NCBI GenBank assembly: GCA_903939515.1
Contig: CAJAHH010000056.1
Coordinates: 1 to 38,940, forward strand
Source: an uncultured Verrucomicrobiota bacterium
GTDB taxonomy: Bacteria; Verrucomicrobiota; Verrucomicrobiia; Limisphaerales; UBA9464
DNA: 38,940 bases
Direction: 5' to 3'
Shown here: piece after piece, positions 20,635 to 30,237 of the stretch
How positions within the stretch are numbered: position 1 is the stretch's first letter
Layout: each line of letters opens with the position of its first letter
Program-made: the position numbers and the translations under genes
Notes under the pieces: generated by a model
Told to the model about the DNA's origin: nothing
Seen by the model: the letters and a program-made list of their open reading frames with translations, nothing else
Database searches by the model: none

Positions 20635-23400
20635 TCACCAGGTCATCTCCACGCGGAGTTCCGATGCATTCGGTTGGAGGGCGACGCGGAGTTCGTCGCC
20701 GACGAGGGTGGCCTGGGCACCGGGGCCCACCTGAATGAGTAATCCACCGTCGACCTTGAAACCGTTGCCGGCCGGTTGGATGCCACCCTTGGCCAGTCGC
20801 AGCCAGAGGGGCTGGGTCGGTGTGCCCTGAAAGCGGAAGGTCCGCACCAGCGTCATGTCGACGCTACCGGGCTTGGCCAGAGGGGTCTCCTCTATGGTCA
20901 GGCCGAGGACGCGATAGTGGAAGGTGGGTTGCTGGCGCGCATCGAGCCGGTAGCCCAAGAATTGGCTGCTGGTGTCGATCGCGGTTGGCCAGGGGGCCGT
21001 GGGCGAAGACAGGGTCGCGAAGGCCGGCCCCTCGGGCAGGCGGATGCGGTGGTCACCCAGCGGCGGTTCGTAGCCCGTGCCGCGGTCGGTGCTATGGCGG
21101 GCCATGTCGATGAAGGGACCTTGCCAGAGCAGGGCCATGCGGAGGTTCTGGGCATCGAAGGCCAGGTTGGCCCGCTCAGGATAACCCACGCCGATGGCCC
21201 GGGCTCCGCCGCCTTCGATGAAGTTGCGATAAATCACGGCCTCGTCATCGACCACGATCTCCTTCTTGCCGCGGATCAGCCCGGCCGGGATCTCAGCCTT
21301 GGCCCCGTCGGCCAGGTAGGCGTAGATGGCCCGCAGTTGGCCCGTGGTGTCGCCATTGAGAATCTTGGTGTTCACCGCCTTGCCCTCGGGCCAGAAGGTC
21401 GGCATGCGGGTGCCGGGGCGCAGGGCCGCCGGGTTGGGCAGGTAGCGTTGCAGCCATTCCCATTCGAGGCGCTCACCCATCTTGTCGAGGGCCAAGGCCG
21501 GAATACCCATGGATCCATGCGTGGTAAAGGTGTGACAGGCCACGCAGCCCAGCCCATCGCGGCCTATGAGTTTCCAGCCGACCTTAGCATCCTGAGAAGT
21601 GGTGACCGGCGCCGGAGTCGCTGTGGTCGGGGCGTCGAGGCGTTTCAATTGGGCCGCCAGCGTGTGGACCTTCGGGCCGAAGACCGGCATGCGGGTGGCC
21701 ATGTACGGACGCACCTTGGTGCCCTGGGTCAGGATTTGCTCGAGGGCTGCCGCCTTGAGCTTGCTGCCGACTCCGGTGAGGTGCGGCGGGATGCGGCCTT
21801 CGTCACCGAGGTCGGCCTCGCCGATGACGGTGAACCATTCCGAACGTCCTGAGGCGGTCGGGCCACCCACCTCATTGCGAGAGTGACAGGCCAGGCAGTT
21901 GAATTGGCTCAAGGTGAGGTCGACTTGGGCTGAAGCGCCGTTGGCTGCCTTCTGGGCCTCGGCCGGATTGCGTAGGGTCTTGCGGAGGCTCATCCGGTCG
22001 GCGGTTGAGAGGTCGAAGCGCGGAGCCTTGGCGGGAGGAATGTCAGACAAACAGCCTTCTTGGGTTCGCAGGGCCAATTGGACCATGGGCTTAGACTTGC
22101 GAGCCTGAACCAACCCCGTGGCGTCGGTCACTGCATGGCACGCGGCACAATTGAGCGCGGCGAATTGCTCCCGACCCGCGGCGACCTTGGTGGGATCGAG
22201 GGAGAACTCTTCCCAGTCGAGCGGACGCACTACCTGGCCGCCATGCTTGAGTCGATCGCCCGGGATGAGGCCGCGTTTCTCACCCGGAGGAGCCCATTGC
22301 ACTTGGAACTCGGTTTCGCCGCCGCCTTGGAAATACACCACTTCCAGTTCATGGAGGCCGGGCTTGAGGTTTAGGGTGCCGTTCTTTTCGGCGGCCGGAT
22401 GAACCCCGTCATTATTCAGGAGCGCTCGGCCATCGATGGACAGTTGGGAGCCGTCGTCCGATCGGATCCAGAAGCGGTACTTGCCGTCGGTTGGGATGTC
22501 GATGAACCCCGAGAAGCGGACACCCCAGTTGTTGTTGGGGTGAGGAAGGCTCAAGTCGAGGGCGGTGGAGACCCCTGTGGATTTCGGGGTCATGGCCAGC
22601 AACTGACTGATGGAACCGGCCGCTCCCTCAAAGAATTCGTACTGAAGCCCATCGACCATGGCCGGTGCCTTGGAAGGTGCGTTGTTGGCGGAGACCTGAT
22701 CCCGCAACAAGTAGAGGGCGATGGCTCCGGCCTCTGAGGGCGACAAGTTCATCGAGGGCATCCGACCCGAGGGACGGTGCACCAGCGGATCGCGCAGCAG
22801 TCGGGCCAGTTCCGAAGCGGGATATTTTCGGGCGAGGTCTCCCAGCGGGATGGACTGTTCTTGGATTTCTTTGAAGGCTTGGTCGGTCACTCCTTCGGGG
22901 CGTGTCTCGGGCGCGTGGCAGGCGACACATCCGACCGTGTGGTACAGGGCACGCCCTTGGTCGATCCGGGCTGGGTCTGAGCGGAGGCCGGAAGGTTCGT
23001 TGGTCTTGCGCAGGGAGACCAGGTAGTGGGTGAGCACGTCGACGGTCTTGGTCTTCTGGGCTTCAGTCATCCCGTGCAGCACGTCGGGCATGGCGGACCC
23101 CGGTTTGGCTTGGTGGGGACTGGAGAGCCAGCGCCGCATCCAGGTCGTCGAGGTTTTCAGCGGATCCGCCCCAAGCACAGGAGCCCCTTTGGGAGCGGCC
23201 CAGTCGGGGAGGGCGGCCGAGGCCTGCAGACCCTTGTCGCTGTGGCAGGCGGCGCATTGCAATTCGCTGACTAGAAGTGTGCCGCGGTCCACCGAGGGAG
23301 GGTGGACTCCCGTCTGGATCCCGGCCGAGGCTTGGAATACGGCGGAGAATAAGACCGCCGCGACGGTAAACGGGGCCGAGACTCGGTGCAGGAAACTCAT
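20635..23400 (-). CDS. Five-heme c-type cytochrome with PA14 domain
   Basis: A 921-residue secreted protein with a signal peptide ([16 protein letters not shown], residues 11-26). CxxCH heme sites occur at 49-53, 157-161, 417-421, 501-505 and 618-622, with candidate Met ligands such as GSAMPDV, GRMPSM, TRMPVF and TRMPTF. A PA14 domain (about 250-385, [24 protein letters not shown]... in part) sits between hemes two and three; PA14 domains usually bind carbohydrate. The C-terminal 200 residues are heme-free and rich in beta-strands. Fusions of cytochrome, PA14 and dehydrogenase modules are a hallmark of Planctomycetota and Verrucomicrobiota. It probably takes electrons from the neighbouring propeller protein during polysaccharide or sugar oxidation. 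Confidence 0.88.
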   Translation of the reverse strand: MSFLHRVSAPFTVAAVLFSAVFQASAGIQTGVHPPSVDRGTLLVSELQCAACHSDKGLQASAALPDWAAPKGAPVLGADPLKTSTTWMRRWLSSPHQAKPGSAMPDVLHGMTEAQKTKTVDVLTHYLVSLRKTNEPSGLRSDPARIDQGRALYHTVGCVACHAPETRPEGVTDQAFKEIQEQSIPLGDLARKYPASELARLLRDPLVHRPSGRMPSMNLSPSEAGAIALYLLRDQVSANNAPSKAPAMVDGLQYEFFEGAAGSISQLLAMTPKSTGVSTALDLSLPHPNNNWGVRFSGFIDIPTDGKYRFWIRSDDGSQLSIDGRALLNNDGVHPAAEKNGTLNLKPGLHELEVVYFQGGGETEFQVQWAPPGEKRGLIPGDRLKHGGQVVRPLDWEEFSLDPTKVAAGREQFAALNCAACHAVTDATGLVQARKSKPMVQLALRTQEGCLSDIPPAKAPRFDLSTADRMSLRKTLRNPAEAQKAANGASAQVDLTLSQFNCLACHSRNEVGGPTASGRSEWFTVIGEADLGDEGRIPPHLTGVGSKLKAAALEQILTQGTKVRPYMATRMPVFGPKVHTLAAQLKRLDAPTTATPAPVTTSQDAKVGWKLIGRDGLGCVACHTFTTHGSMGIPALALDKMGERLEWEWLQRYLPNPAALRPGTRMPTFWPEGKAVNTKILNGDTTGQLRAIYAYLADGAKAEIPAGLIRGKKEIVVDDEAVIYRNFIEGGGARAIGVGYPERANLAFDAQNLRMALLWQGPFIDMARHSTDRGTGYEPPLGDHRIRLPEGPAFATLSSPTAPWPTAIDTSSQFLGYRLDARQQPTFHYRVLGLTIEETPLAKPGSVDMTLVRTFRFQGTPTQPLWLRLAKGGIQPAGNGFKVDGGLLIQVGPGAQATLVGDELRVALQPNASELRVEMTW

Positions 23401-23623
23401 GGAATTTAAGAGACCCTATGCCGAGGTGCCAGAAGCAGCCAAGACCGTAGAGCAGGGGAGTCGTGAGTTTTTTAGCTCCTCCGGGTGGGCGCAAATCGGT
23501 GAGGGATTAGACCTCCGTTGGCCATCCGGATTGGGGGCCGGCCTTGGAGCCAATGACACCCCAGGTCGTCTTTGGGATTCTTTGAGCTTCCGTTCGAGGC
23601 CGGACTTTCGTTTACCTTGACCC

Positions 23624-24346
23624 ATGGGAGCCCAATGGAAGCAGGCGGGTCGCGAGGCGGCCGCACAGAAAAAAGGTCAAGTGGTCGGCAAGCTGACCCG
23701 CGAAATCATGATCGCAGCCAAGTTGGGCGGGCCGGAGATCGAGACCAATGCCCATCTGGCGGCGGCGGTCGAAAAGGCCAAGAAAGCCAGCGTCAACAAG
23801 GACACTATTGAGAGGGCCATTAAGAAGGGGGCCGGTCTCTTGGACGAAAAGGTGGATTTCGAGACCGTGCTGTATGAGGGCTTTGCTCCTCACAAGGTGC
23901 CTGTGATCGTCGAGTGCTTGACCGATAACCGAAACCGGACGGCTCCGGAAATTCGCCAACTCTTCAAGGAGGGCCAATTGGGACAGCCCGGCAGCATGTC
24001 GTTTTTTTTCCACCGTCTGGGTGTGGTGGAAGCCACTCATTCCGACGCCAAGCGCGATCCCGAATCTGACGCCATCGAAGCCGGCGCGCAGAATCTTGAA
24101 CCGCTCGACGGGGAAGAAATTCCTGAAGGGCATGTGGGAACTCGGTTCCTAGCCGAGGTGAAGGATTTGGCCACGGTCACCCATTGGCTCTCCAAAGCCG
24201 GTTGGAAAGTCCTCGCCAGCGAGATCCGCCACGTGGCCAAAAACCCCGTGGAACTCGGAGACGCCGAAAAGCAGCTGGTCTCCACGTTCCTCAATGCCAT
24301 CGATGACCATGATGATGTGCATCGCCTGTACGTTGCCATGAAGTGA
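23624..24346 (+). CDS. yebC: YebC/PmpR/TACO1 family regulator
   Basis: A 240-residue protein of the YebC/TACO1 family. Typical blocks are the start MGAQWKQ, REIMIAAKLGGPEIETNAHL, KKASVNKDTIERAIKKG, YEGFAPHKVPVIVECLTDNRNRT in part, and the central LGQPGSMSFFF. YebC proteins were first described as DNA-binding regulators, and more recent work ties them to translation of difficult peptide stretches. The start MGAQWKQ differs from the common MAGHSKW but keeps the following Lys. It is divergent from the cytochrome gene, with 223 bases between them that contain no recognised feature. A hairpin overlaps its stop. Confidence 0.94.
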   Translation: MGAQWKQAGREAAAQKKGQVVGKLTREIMIAAKLGGPEIETNAHLAAAVEKAKKASVNKDTIERAIKKGAGLLDEKVDFETVLYEGFAPHKVPVIVECLTDNRNRTAPEIRQLFKEGQLGQPGSMSFFFHRLGVVEATHSDAKRDPESDAIEAGAQNLEPLDGEEIPEGHVGTRFLAEVKDLATVTHWLSKAGWKVLASEIRHVAKNPVELGDAEKQLVSTFLNAIDDHDDVHRLYVAMK

Positions 24347-24359
24347 GCCGATTCGGCTC
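24345..24359 (+). terminator. Hairpin at the yebC stop
   Basis: GAGCCG (24345-24350) and CGGCTC (24354-24359) form a 6-bp perfect stem with loop ATT, overlapping the TGA of yebC. No T-run follows, so intrinsic termination would be weak. Confidence 0.35.
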
Positions 24360-24488
24360 CTCGGCAAACGACAGAAGCGCTCCCGCTTCAGGATTCGGTC
24401 GCTTGATCCCAGCCTTAAGTGAGCTATGGATTCAGTAGACCGCTTGGAATTGAACGAATGCGGCCAATTGTTATCCATGGCTACTGAC

Positions 24489-25874
24489 ATGACACCGAGT
24501 GTCTTGAAGAGAACCTTCTTCGTTATTTTTGGAGCAGGCACACTTCTGGTTGGGGCGTGCTTTGTTCCAGCCTGTGCTCAGCAAACCGACCTGACGAAGG
24601 CGGATGCTTTGGATGTCCGCCGCGACGCCGTCGTGGAAGCCATCGAGCGCGTGATGCCGAGCGTGGTCAACGTCGAGGGTTCGGCCGATGTCGACCCAAA
24701 CAGCGTCGACGACCGCCTGATGGCTGAATTTTTCGGATGGCGGTTGCAGCAAGTGCAGGAGGCGGTGGTCAGCCGCGGGTCCGGTGTCGTCATCGACGAG
24801 GAAGGTTACGTGCTCACCAATGTTCACGTGGTCGATGGCGTGAAACGAGTGTTCGTGAAGTTCAACGACGGATCCGATCCCATCGAGGCCGAACGGGTGG
24901 CGCTCAACGCCGCCAAAGATGTGGCGTTGCTGAGGCTCAAATCTCCGGGTCGAAAGTTCCCGGCCGTCAAATTTGCTAAGGACGACGACCTCTTGCTGGG
25001 CGAGACGGTCATCGCCTTGGGCAATCCCTTCGGATACGCGGGTTCTGTGAGTCGGGGCATCTTGAGTTCCCGCGCCCGCCGCGGTCCCAATGAGGACCGT
25101 TCGCGCGGAGAACTCGATACCTTGGACTGGATCCAGACCGACGCGGCCATTAACCCGGGTAATTCTGGCGGCCCGCTCATCAATTTGCGGGGCGACCTCA
25201 TCGGCATCAACGTGGCGACATTGCGTCCGCAAATGGGCGCCCAGGGCATTGGTTTTGCCATCCCCATTAAACGGGTTAACCAAGCCTTGGCCGAGGTGCT
25301 CAGCGGCGAGTCGGTGGGGCGTTTTTGGTTTGGAGCCCGTCTCAAGGCGGCAACGCGGCCCCTGACCATCCAAGCGGTGCAACCCGGTAGTCCGGCCGAA
25401 AAAGCGGGGCTCAAGGCGGGCGACGTGATTGCTGCGATTCAGGGAGATCCGCCCAGCGGTATTATCGAATTCAATCGGGCTCTGGTGAAGGCTGGAGATT
25501 CAAAGGACATCCCTCTGAGTGTTCGACGGGGAGGCAGCCTCAAAGAGTTGCGACTGCGCCTCGTCGACGAGGCGGACTTTTTCAACAACGAGTACTTGTC
25601 CGCACGGGCCGGTTTCAAAGTGGCTCCGGTGCGGGGAGGAGGGTTTGTCATCCAAAGTGTCGATGCCAACGGCCCGGCGGCCGCAGTGGGGCTCAAGCGA
25701 GGGCACCTGATCCGCGGGTTGGATCGCACCGAATTCCCAGATGTCGTGGCCTTGGCTCGCTATTTGTTTAGTCGGCCCAAGGGCGAATCCGTGGAGTTGG
25801 GGATTTTGTTTGATCAGCGCACGGCCTTGGGAGTGGTTCGTCAGGCGGGAATCGTGGCGCTCAAATTGCGGTAG
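24489..25874 (+). CDS. HtrA/Deg-family serine protease with two PDZ domains
   Basis: A 461-residue envelope protease with an N-terminal export signal (RTFFVIFGAGTLLVGAC). The signal could end at a lipobox-like VGAC, making it a lipoprotein, or at ACAQQ for ordinary cleavage. The trypsin-like domain has the full triad: His113 (TNVHVVDG), Asp144 (AAKDVALLRL) and Ser226 (INPGNSGGPL). Two PDZ domains follow (about 275-365 and 385-455). HtrA proteins degrade or refold damaged periplasmic proteins. The ATG at 24489 was chosen for a normal-length signal peptide; 24477 and 24426 are possible alternatives. The gene stands alone, 142 bases after yebC. Confidence 0.92.
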   Translation: MTPSVLKRTFFVIFGAGTLLVGACFVPACAQQTDLTKADALDVRRDAVVEAIERVMPSVVNVEGSADVDPNSVDDRLMAEFFGWRLQQVQEAVVSRGSGVVIDEEGYVLTNVHVVDGVKRVFVKFNDGSDPIEAERVALNAAKDVALLRLKSPGRKFPAVKFAKDDDLLLGETVIALGNPFGYAGSVSRGILSSRARRGPNEDRSRGELDTLDWIQTDAAINPGNSGGPLINLRGDLIGINVATLRPQMGAQGIGFAIPIKRVNQALAEVLSGESVGRFWFGARLKAATRPLTIQAVQPGSPAEKAGLKAGDVIAAIQGDPPSGIIEFNRALVKAGDSKDIPLSVRRGGSLKELRLRLVDEADFFNNEYLSARAGFKVAPVRGGGFVIQSVDANGPAAAVGLKRGHLIRGLDRTEFPDVVALARYLFSRPKGESVELGILFDQRTALGVVRQAGIVALKLR

Positions 25875-25961
25875 AGCCCCGGACAAACCGACCCGTTTCT
25901 CAGCCCTCCCCGCCGATTTGCGTGCCTTCTCGAGAGGATCGGAGAGGTGGTCAGGCTAAAT

Positions 25962-26012
25962 GAGGCTACTTGAGGCCTGAAAAAAATTGCCAATGTGGCC
26001 TCAAGAGGCTAC
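25962..26012 (+). promoter_or_regulatory. Inverted/direct repeat before PIN module 4
   Basis: CTTGAGGCC (25969-25977) and GGCCTCAAG (25997-26005) form a perfect 9-bp inverted repeat around 19 AT-rich bases. GAGGCTAC occurs on both flanks (25962-25969 and 26005-26012) as a direct repeat. The element ends 9 bases before the antitoxin ATG, a plausible site for toxin-antitoxin autoregulation. Confidence 0.45.
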
Positions 26013-26021
26013 ATCTGAGTG

Positions 26022-26360
26022 ATGAGACACTCCACCACCACCCCGGTGCGTTATCCTCTAGGGACCTCAGAGGGCGCCAAAACGGGCGAGGTCCTTCGAG
26101 AGGTGGCTGGGTTGCAGCCGCAGTCCACATCGATCAACGTCCGTGCTGCCAAGGATCAGTTGTCGAGCCTTCTCGAGCAGGCCTCGCGGGGCGCTGAAAT
26201 TGTCATTACCAGCGACGGTCACCCCAAGGCCCGACTGGTGCCTGTGAGGTCCCACGGCAAACCCTATTCGGTGGACTGGGAGTGGTTGAGGGGGCAGCCG
26301 CTGGTTTGCGGCCCTTCGGCGGAGGTGCTCATCCGTGTTGAGCGCGATGGACGGGATTGA
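26022..26360 (+). CDS. Phd/YefM-family antitoxin, module 4
   Basis: A 112-residue antitoxin. Residues 36-76 (STSINVRAAKDQLSSLLEQ, then GAEIVITSDGHPKARLVPV) form the Phd/YefM DNA-binding fold. It has about 35 extra residues before that fold, so an internal start is possible, but no ATG occurs closer to it. The tail (SVDWEWLRGQ) is probably toxin-binding. GTG 26019 and ATG 26022 are adjacent starts; the ATG was used. A PIN gene follows on the same strand. Confidence 0.84.
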   Translation: MRHSTTTPVRYPLGTSEGAKTGEVLREVAGLQPQSTSINVRAAKDQLSSLLEQASRGAEIVITSDGHPKARLVPVRSHGKPYSVDWEWLRGQPLVCGPSAEVLIRVERDGRD

Positions 26361-26418
26361 TCCAAAAATTCCTCAGCCTTCCCAATCTCAAAGTCCCCCA
26401 AACCGCGAAGTCTTCCGC

Positions 26419-26865
26419 ATGTATCTCGACTCCTGCATTCTGGTGAAACTTCTGATCCGCGAACCGGACAGCGAGTTCTACGCCCGCCTAGTTGAGGGAC
26501 ACCCCGTTTCGTCCTCCATGTTGGCCTTCACCGAGGTCTGGTCTGCCATGCTGGCTCGGGAGCGAGCCCAACTCATCGGAACCCGACTGCGTCTCGAAGC
26601 CTGGCAACGGTTCGACGATCAGATGCGAACGCAAATGATCGATTTGTCGCCCATTTCCGAGGCGATCATTCGGCGAGCCCATTGGATTTTGGGTCGCGTG
26701 CATCCGAAGGTGCCCTTGCGATCCCTCGACGCCCTTCACTTGGCGACAGCCGATCAGCTCCAAGACTGGCCTTTGGTGACCAGTGACCAACGGCTCCGCG
26801 AGGCGGCCCTCCACCTAGGGTATCCCCTCAACGACCTGCCGGGTCCGATTCTACCCGCATACTGA
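26419..26865 (+). CDS. PIN-domain ribonuclease toxin (VapC-like), module 4
   Basis: A 148-residue PIN protein. The predicted acids are Asp4 (MYLDSCILVKLLI), Glu39 (AFTEVWSAML), Asp104 (RSLDALHLATA) and Asp123 (LVTSDQRLREAA), so the site is complete. RxLDALHLA and TxDxRL are common VapC signatures. The ATG at 26419 places the first strand at the N-terminus; an in-frame ATG at 26347 would overlap the antitoxin by 14 bases and add 24 unrelated residues. With the start used, 58 bases separate it from the antitoxin, more than in the other modules, so the upstream start deserves checking. Confidence 0.86.
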   Translation: MYLDSCILVKLLIREPDSEFYARLVEGHPVSSSMLAFTEVWSAMLARERAQLIGTRLRLEAWQRFDDQMRTQMIDLSPISEAIIRRAHWILGRVHPKVPLRSLDALHLATADQLQDWPLVTSDQRLREAALHLGYPLNDLPGPILPAY

Positions 26866-26984
26866 CCCCTCAACGTTCCTTGGCCATGACAGGGTTTTGC
26901 CATCTACCTGCACACCGTTGAATCTCCGGGGTTTTCTGTTCCTGCGGTGAGGCTTCCCGAGTACTTTAAGAGACTCCAAGGCGG

Positions 26985-27950
26985 ATGTCTGACTCCACTC
27001 CCATGATCGAGGTCCGGGACCTCACGAAGCGCTACCCCGGACGCACCGCGGTGGACGGGATCTCCTTCACCGTGGGTCGAGGGGAGGTTGTCGGATTCCT
27101 GGGCCCGAACGGGGCAGGCAAATCGACCACGATGCGCATCCTGTCGTCGTTCATGCCGGCGACCAGTGGCACGGTTCGCATCGCTGGCTTCGATGTGTTT
27201 CATCAGCCCGACGAAGTGCGTCGCCGCATCGGCTACATGCCGGAGAACAACCCCCTGCATATCGACATGCGGGTGCGAGACTACCTCAAGTTTCGAGCGC
27301 GACTCAAGGGATTGGGCATCGGCCGCAGCCGAGACCGGGTGGATCGGGTGATTGAGCAATGCGGGCTCAAAGACGTCGAAAAGCGAATCATCGGGCAGCT
27401 TTCTAAGGGCTACCGCCAACGCGTGGGGCTGGCCGATGCCCTGGTCCATGAGCCCGACCTGATCATTCTCGATGAGCCCACCATCGGTCTCGATCCTCAT
27501 CAGTTGCGATCCGTGCGAGCCTTAATTAAGGAATTGGGGCGTCAGCATACGGTGCTGCTGTCTACGCACATCCTGACCGAGGTGGAGATGACCTGCTCCC
27601 GGGTATTGATCCTCAATCAGGGGCGCATTCTGGCGGCCGATCGGGTGGAAGACTTGGAGAGTCGCTTCAGCCAAGATGGCCGGGTGGTGGCCGAGATTGA
27701 CGCGACGCCCGAGGCCATCCGCGAGGCGTTCCGCGATTTGCCCGAGGTGGCTTCGATCGAAATCCAGGCCGCCGCGGGCAGTTTTCAACGGGTGGCCCTC
27801 ACTCCTAGGGCAGGGGAAGACCTCAGGACTTTGGTGTTCGAACAGGTACGCCAGCAGGAGTGGAATTTGCGGGAATTGACCCGGCCTCGGTTGTCGCTGG
27901 AAGACATCTTCATTCAACTCACGCAGAAGAACAAAAGAGGGGGCCTTTAA
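26985..27950 (+). CDS. ABC transporter ATPase, GldA-like
   Basis: A 321-residue ATP-binding subunit. Walker A is GPNGAGKST (40-48), the signature is LSKGYRQR (139-146), Walker B is LIILDEPTIGLDP (159-171) and the switch His is in STHIL (about 193). The last 100 residues form the extension seen in ATPases that pair with ABC-2 permeases. GYMPENNPLHIDMRV is typical of the GldA/CcmA-like group. In Bacteroidetes GldA works with GldF and GldG in gliding motility and secretion; in PVC bacteria the same trio occurs without the rest of the gliding machinery, role unknown. It opens an apparent operon of five or six genes; the permease starts 2 bases after its stop. Confidence 0.93.
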   Translation: MSDSTPMIEVRDLTKRYPGRTAVDGISFTVGRGEVVGFLGPNGAGKSTTMRILSSFMPATSGTVRIAGFDVFHQPDEVRRRIGYMPENNPLHIDMRVRDYLKFRARLKGLGIGRSRDRVDRVIEQCGLKDVEKRIIGQLSKGYRQRVGLADALVHEPDLIILDEPTIGLDPHQLRSVRALIKELGRQHTVLLSTHILTEVEMTCSRVLILNQGRILAADRVEDLESRFSQDGRVVAEIDATPEAIREAFRDLPEVASIEIQAAAGSFQRVALTPRAGEDLRTLVFEQVRQQEWNLRELTRPRLSLEDIFIQLTQKNKRGGL

Positions 27951-27951
27951 T

Positions 27952-28707
27952 ATGAATGTCTTCCTGACCCTCGTGCGGCGTGAATTGGGAGCCGCCTTCA
28001 ACTCGTTGACTGGCTATGTGGTCGTGGCCATCACCTTGCTCCTAGCCGGATTCGGCCTGATGGACATCGTGGAGCGACTCAATTCAGACCGTACGCCGTC
28101 GCCGATCCCTGAGATTTTCTTTGCCGATGGCATCGTGTTCTGGGTGACCCTGATCCTCACCACACCGGTGATCACCATGCGCACGTTTGCCGCCGAAAAG
28201 GCGCTCGGGACTTATGAGGCATTGATGACCACGCCCGTCGGTGAATGGCAGGTGGTTTTGGCTAAGTTCACTGGTTCCTTGGCGTTTTATCTTTTGAGTT
28301 GGGCTCCCTTGATCGGGGTTCTGGTCGTCCTGAGGCAGGTGACTCATCAACCTCAGTTGTTGGACCCTTGGGCCATGTGCGGGGTGCTCACGGGCATCGC
28401 CTGCATCGGGTCGACCTTCCTGTCGATTGGGGTGTTTGCGTCATCGTTGACTCGTAGTCAGATCATCGCAGCCATGACCTCGCTGCTCATCGGCATCGGA
28501 CTGTGGACGATGAGTTTGCGCTTTTCGCAGACCGACACCACCGGCGACCGGTTGGGACGCCTCATGGATCACTTGTCGGTCACCCACCACATGCAGGACT
28601 TTGCTCGAGGCGTTATTGACGGTCGGGCCTTGGTCTTTCACCTGAGTGTGACGTTTTTCTTCCTGTTCCTCACTCAGCGCGTGATCGAAATGCGGAGGTG
28701 GAAATGA
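27952..28707 (+). CDS. ABC-2 type permease, GldF-like
   Basis: A 251-residue membrane protein with about six hydrophobic segments. MRTFAAEKALGTYEALMTTP (about 81-100) matches the conserved cytoplasmic-loop motif of GldF and of NosY-like permeases (MR..AEE...GT.E.L...P). It starts 2 bases after the ATPase stop, and its own stop overlaps the next start in ATGA, so the products are made together. A GAGG stretch near 27936 can serve as ribosome binding site. The substrate is not predictable; GldF-like permeases may work as mechanotransmitters rather than classical transporters. Confidence 0.9.
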   Translation: MNVFLTLVRRELGAAFNSLTGYVVVAITLLLAGFGLMDIVERLNSDRTPSPIPEIFFADGIVFWVTLILTTPVITMRTFAAEKALGTYEALMTTPVGEWQVVLAKFTGSLAFYLLSWAPLIGVLVVLRQVTHQPQLLDPWAMCGVLTGIACIGSTFLSIGVFASSLTRSQIIAAMTSLLIGIGLWTMSLRFSQTDTTGDRLGRLMDHLSVTHHMQDFARGVIDGRALVFHLSVTFFFLFLTQRVIEMRRWK

Positions 28708-30224
28708 GCGACCCGACGACAGAGCTTTCCAGCGTGCTGCCTCCCAGCTACGAGCCCGGCCGTCGCTGGAGTGCTGGTTTCAATTCGTTCATCGGGGTGG
28801 TGGCGTTGCTGGCGATTTTGGTGATGGTCAATTACCTGGCCGCGACACGCCTGCAGTGGCGCTATGACTGGGTCTCTTCCCAGCGTCCCCAATTGTCGCC
28901 GCTCACTGTGGCCACCTTGAGCGGACTCACCAACGAGGTGAAGGCCATCGTCTTGTTCGACCCGTCTTCCGACCTGTACCGGCATGTGAAGGGCTTGCTC
29001 CGGGAATATTCTCTGCAGTCGCCGCGGATCTCGGTCCAATTGGTTGATTACGTACGGGATGCGACCCTAGCGACGGCCATCAAGACCCGCTACGGCCTCG
29101 GGGCCAACACGGGCGATTTGGTCATTTTTGATGCGGGTGGCGGACGGTTCCGCACCGTCGATGATTCCGAGATGTCCACCTACGATGCCGACGTGAAGGG
29201 CATGATGGCCGGCAAGAATCAGGAGATCCGCCGTGTGGCCTTCCGAGGTGAGGCTCTGTTCACGGCTGCCTTGGCTGGACTGTCCGAGGCTTCTGGGACC
29301 CGTGCGTATTTCCTCCGTGGACATGGAGAAAACGACCCGTCCTCCGACGACGAGCGCAATGGATACTCCCGATGGGTCCGGCTGTTGGCCGAGAAGAACG
29401 TCGAATCGAGGGTCTTTACCAACTTGCTGGCCGGCGTGCCCGAAGGTTGCAGTTTGTTGGTGGTCGCAGGACCGGTGCAACCGCTGCTCACTTCAGAAGC
29501 GGCCGCCATCTCGAAGTACCTAGACCGAGGTGGCCGAGTTCTGGTGACCCTTTCGCTGGAGACTCTCCGCCGTCAGGGTCCTCTCGAGGGTTTGCTGGAG
29601 GAGTGGGGCGTGTTCTTGCCCTCGCAATTGGCCAATGATGAAAAAGCCTCGGTGCGCGGGTTTGATGTTGTCGCCAACTCTTACGGATCCCATCCAGTCA
29701 CCTCACCCCTGACCCGGGCCGGGGCGAAGGTTCACTTTCAGGCGCCGCGCGTCGTCGTGCCGATTCCGTCCAATCGCCTGCCTGCCGATGCACCGAAGAC
29801 CACGGCGCTAGTTTTGACCGGTCCGGAGGGTCGAACTCTCTCCGATTTTGACGGACGAGAATTTTCCTATGTTGAGGGCAAAGACCGTCGTGGTGAGATC
29901 CCCTTGGCCGTTGCTTCTGAAAAGGGTGGGGTCAGCGGGTTGAGTGCGGGCCGCGGTACCGCACGGTTGATCGTTGTTGGTGATTCGGCGCTTTGGGCCA
30001 ATGGGCCGCTCCAGAGTTTGGGGAATCGCGATTTTGCCGCCCTCTGCGTCAACTGGTTGCTGGATCGTCAGCAGTCGATGGCCATTGGGCCTCGGACTAT
30101 TTCGGAATACCGGTTGAACCTCACGGCGCCCCAGTTGCGACTTCTGAATGGAGTCTTGCTCGGAGCGCTGCCCGGTGGCGTGTTAATCTTGGGCTTCATG
30201 GTCTGGGCACGGAGGCGGGGTTGA
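28704..30224 (+). CDS. GldG-like ABC-associated membrane protein
   Basis: A 506-residue protein with a membrane segment near the N-terminus (about 28-46, FNSFIGVVALLAILVMVNYL in part), a large extracytoplasmic domain, and one membrane segment at the extreme C-terminus (LLGALPGGVLILGFMVW). The domain includes LSPLTVATLSGL near residue 65 and AYFLRGHGENDPS around 200, both typical of the GldG/DUF4350-like group of ABC-type uncharacterised proteins. The ATG at 28704 overlaps the permease stop by four bases and follows GGAGGTGG, a good ribosome binding site; the frame also has an ATG two codons earlier. It pairs with the GldA/GldF-like genes upstream. Confidence 0.88.
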   Translation: MSDPTTELSSVLPPSYEPGRRWSAGFNSFIGVVALLAILVMVNYLAATRLQWRYDWVSSQRPQLSPLTVATLSGLTNEVKAIVLFDPSSDLYRHVKGLLREYSLQSPRISVQLVDYVRDATLATAIKTRYGLGANTGDLVIFDAGGGRFRTVDDSEMSTYDADVKGMMAGKNQEIRRVAFRGEALFTAALAGLSEASGTRAYFLRGHGENDPSSDDERNGYSRWVRLLAEKNVESRVFTNLLAGVPEGCSLLVVAGPVQPLLTSEAAAISKYLDRGGRVLVTLSLETLRRQGPLEGLLEEWGVFLPSQLANDEKASVRGFDVVANSYGSHPVTSPLTRAGAKVHFQAPRVVVPIPSNRLPADAPKTTALVLTGPEGRTLSDFDGREFSYVEGKDRRGEIPLAVASEKGGVSGLSAGRGTARLIVVGDSALWANGPLQSLGNRDFAALCVNWLLDRQQSMAIGPRTISEYRLNLTAPQLRLLNGVLLGALPGGVLILGFMVWARRRG

Positions 30225-30237
30225 TGCGATTTCATCG

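Noticed and set aside
20776-21852. Long + strand frame (358 codons) opposite the cytochrome gene
   Set aside because: The opposite strand encodes heme motifs in phase; this frame has biased shadow composition and no signal or domain.
26985-28707. Nitrous oxide (NosFY) or cytochrome c (CcmAB) transporter
   Set aside because: The adjoining GldG-like and DUF4340 genes and the absence of nos or ccm genes favour the Gld-type assignment.
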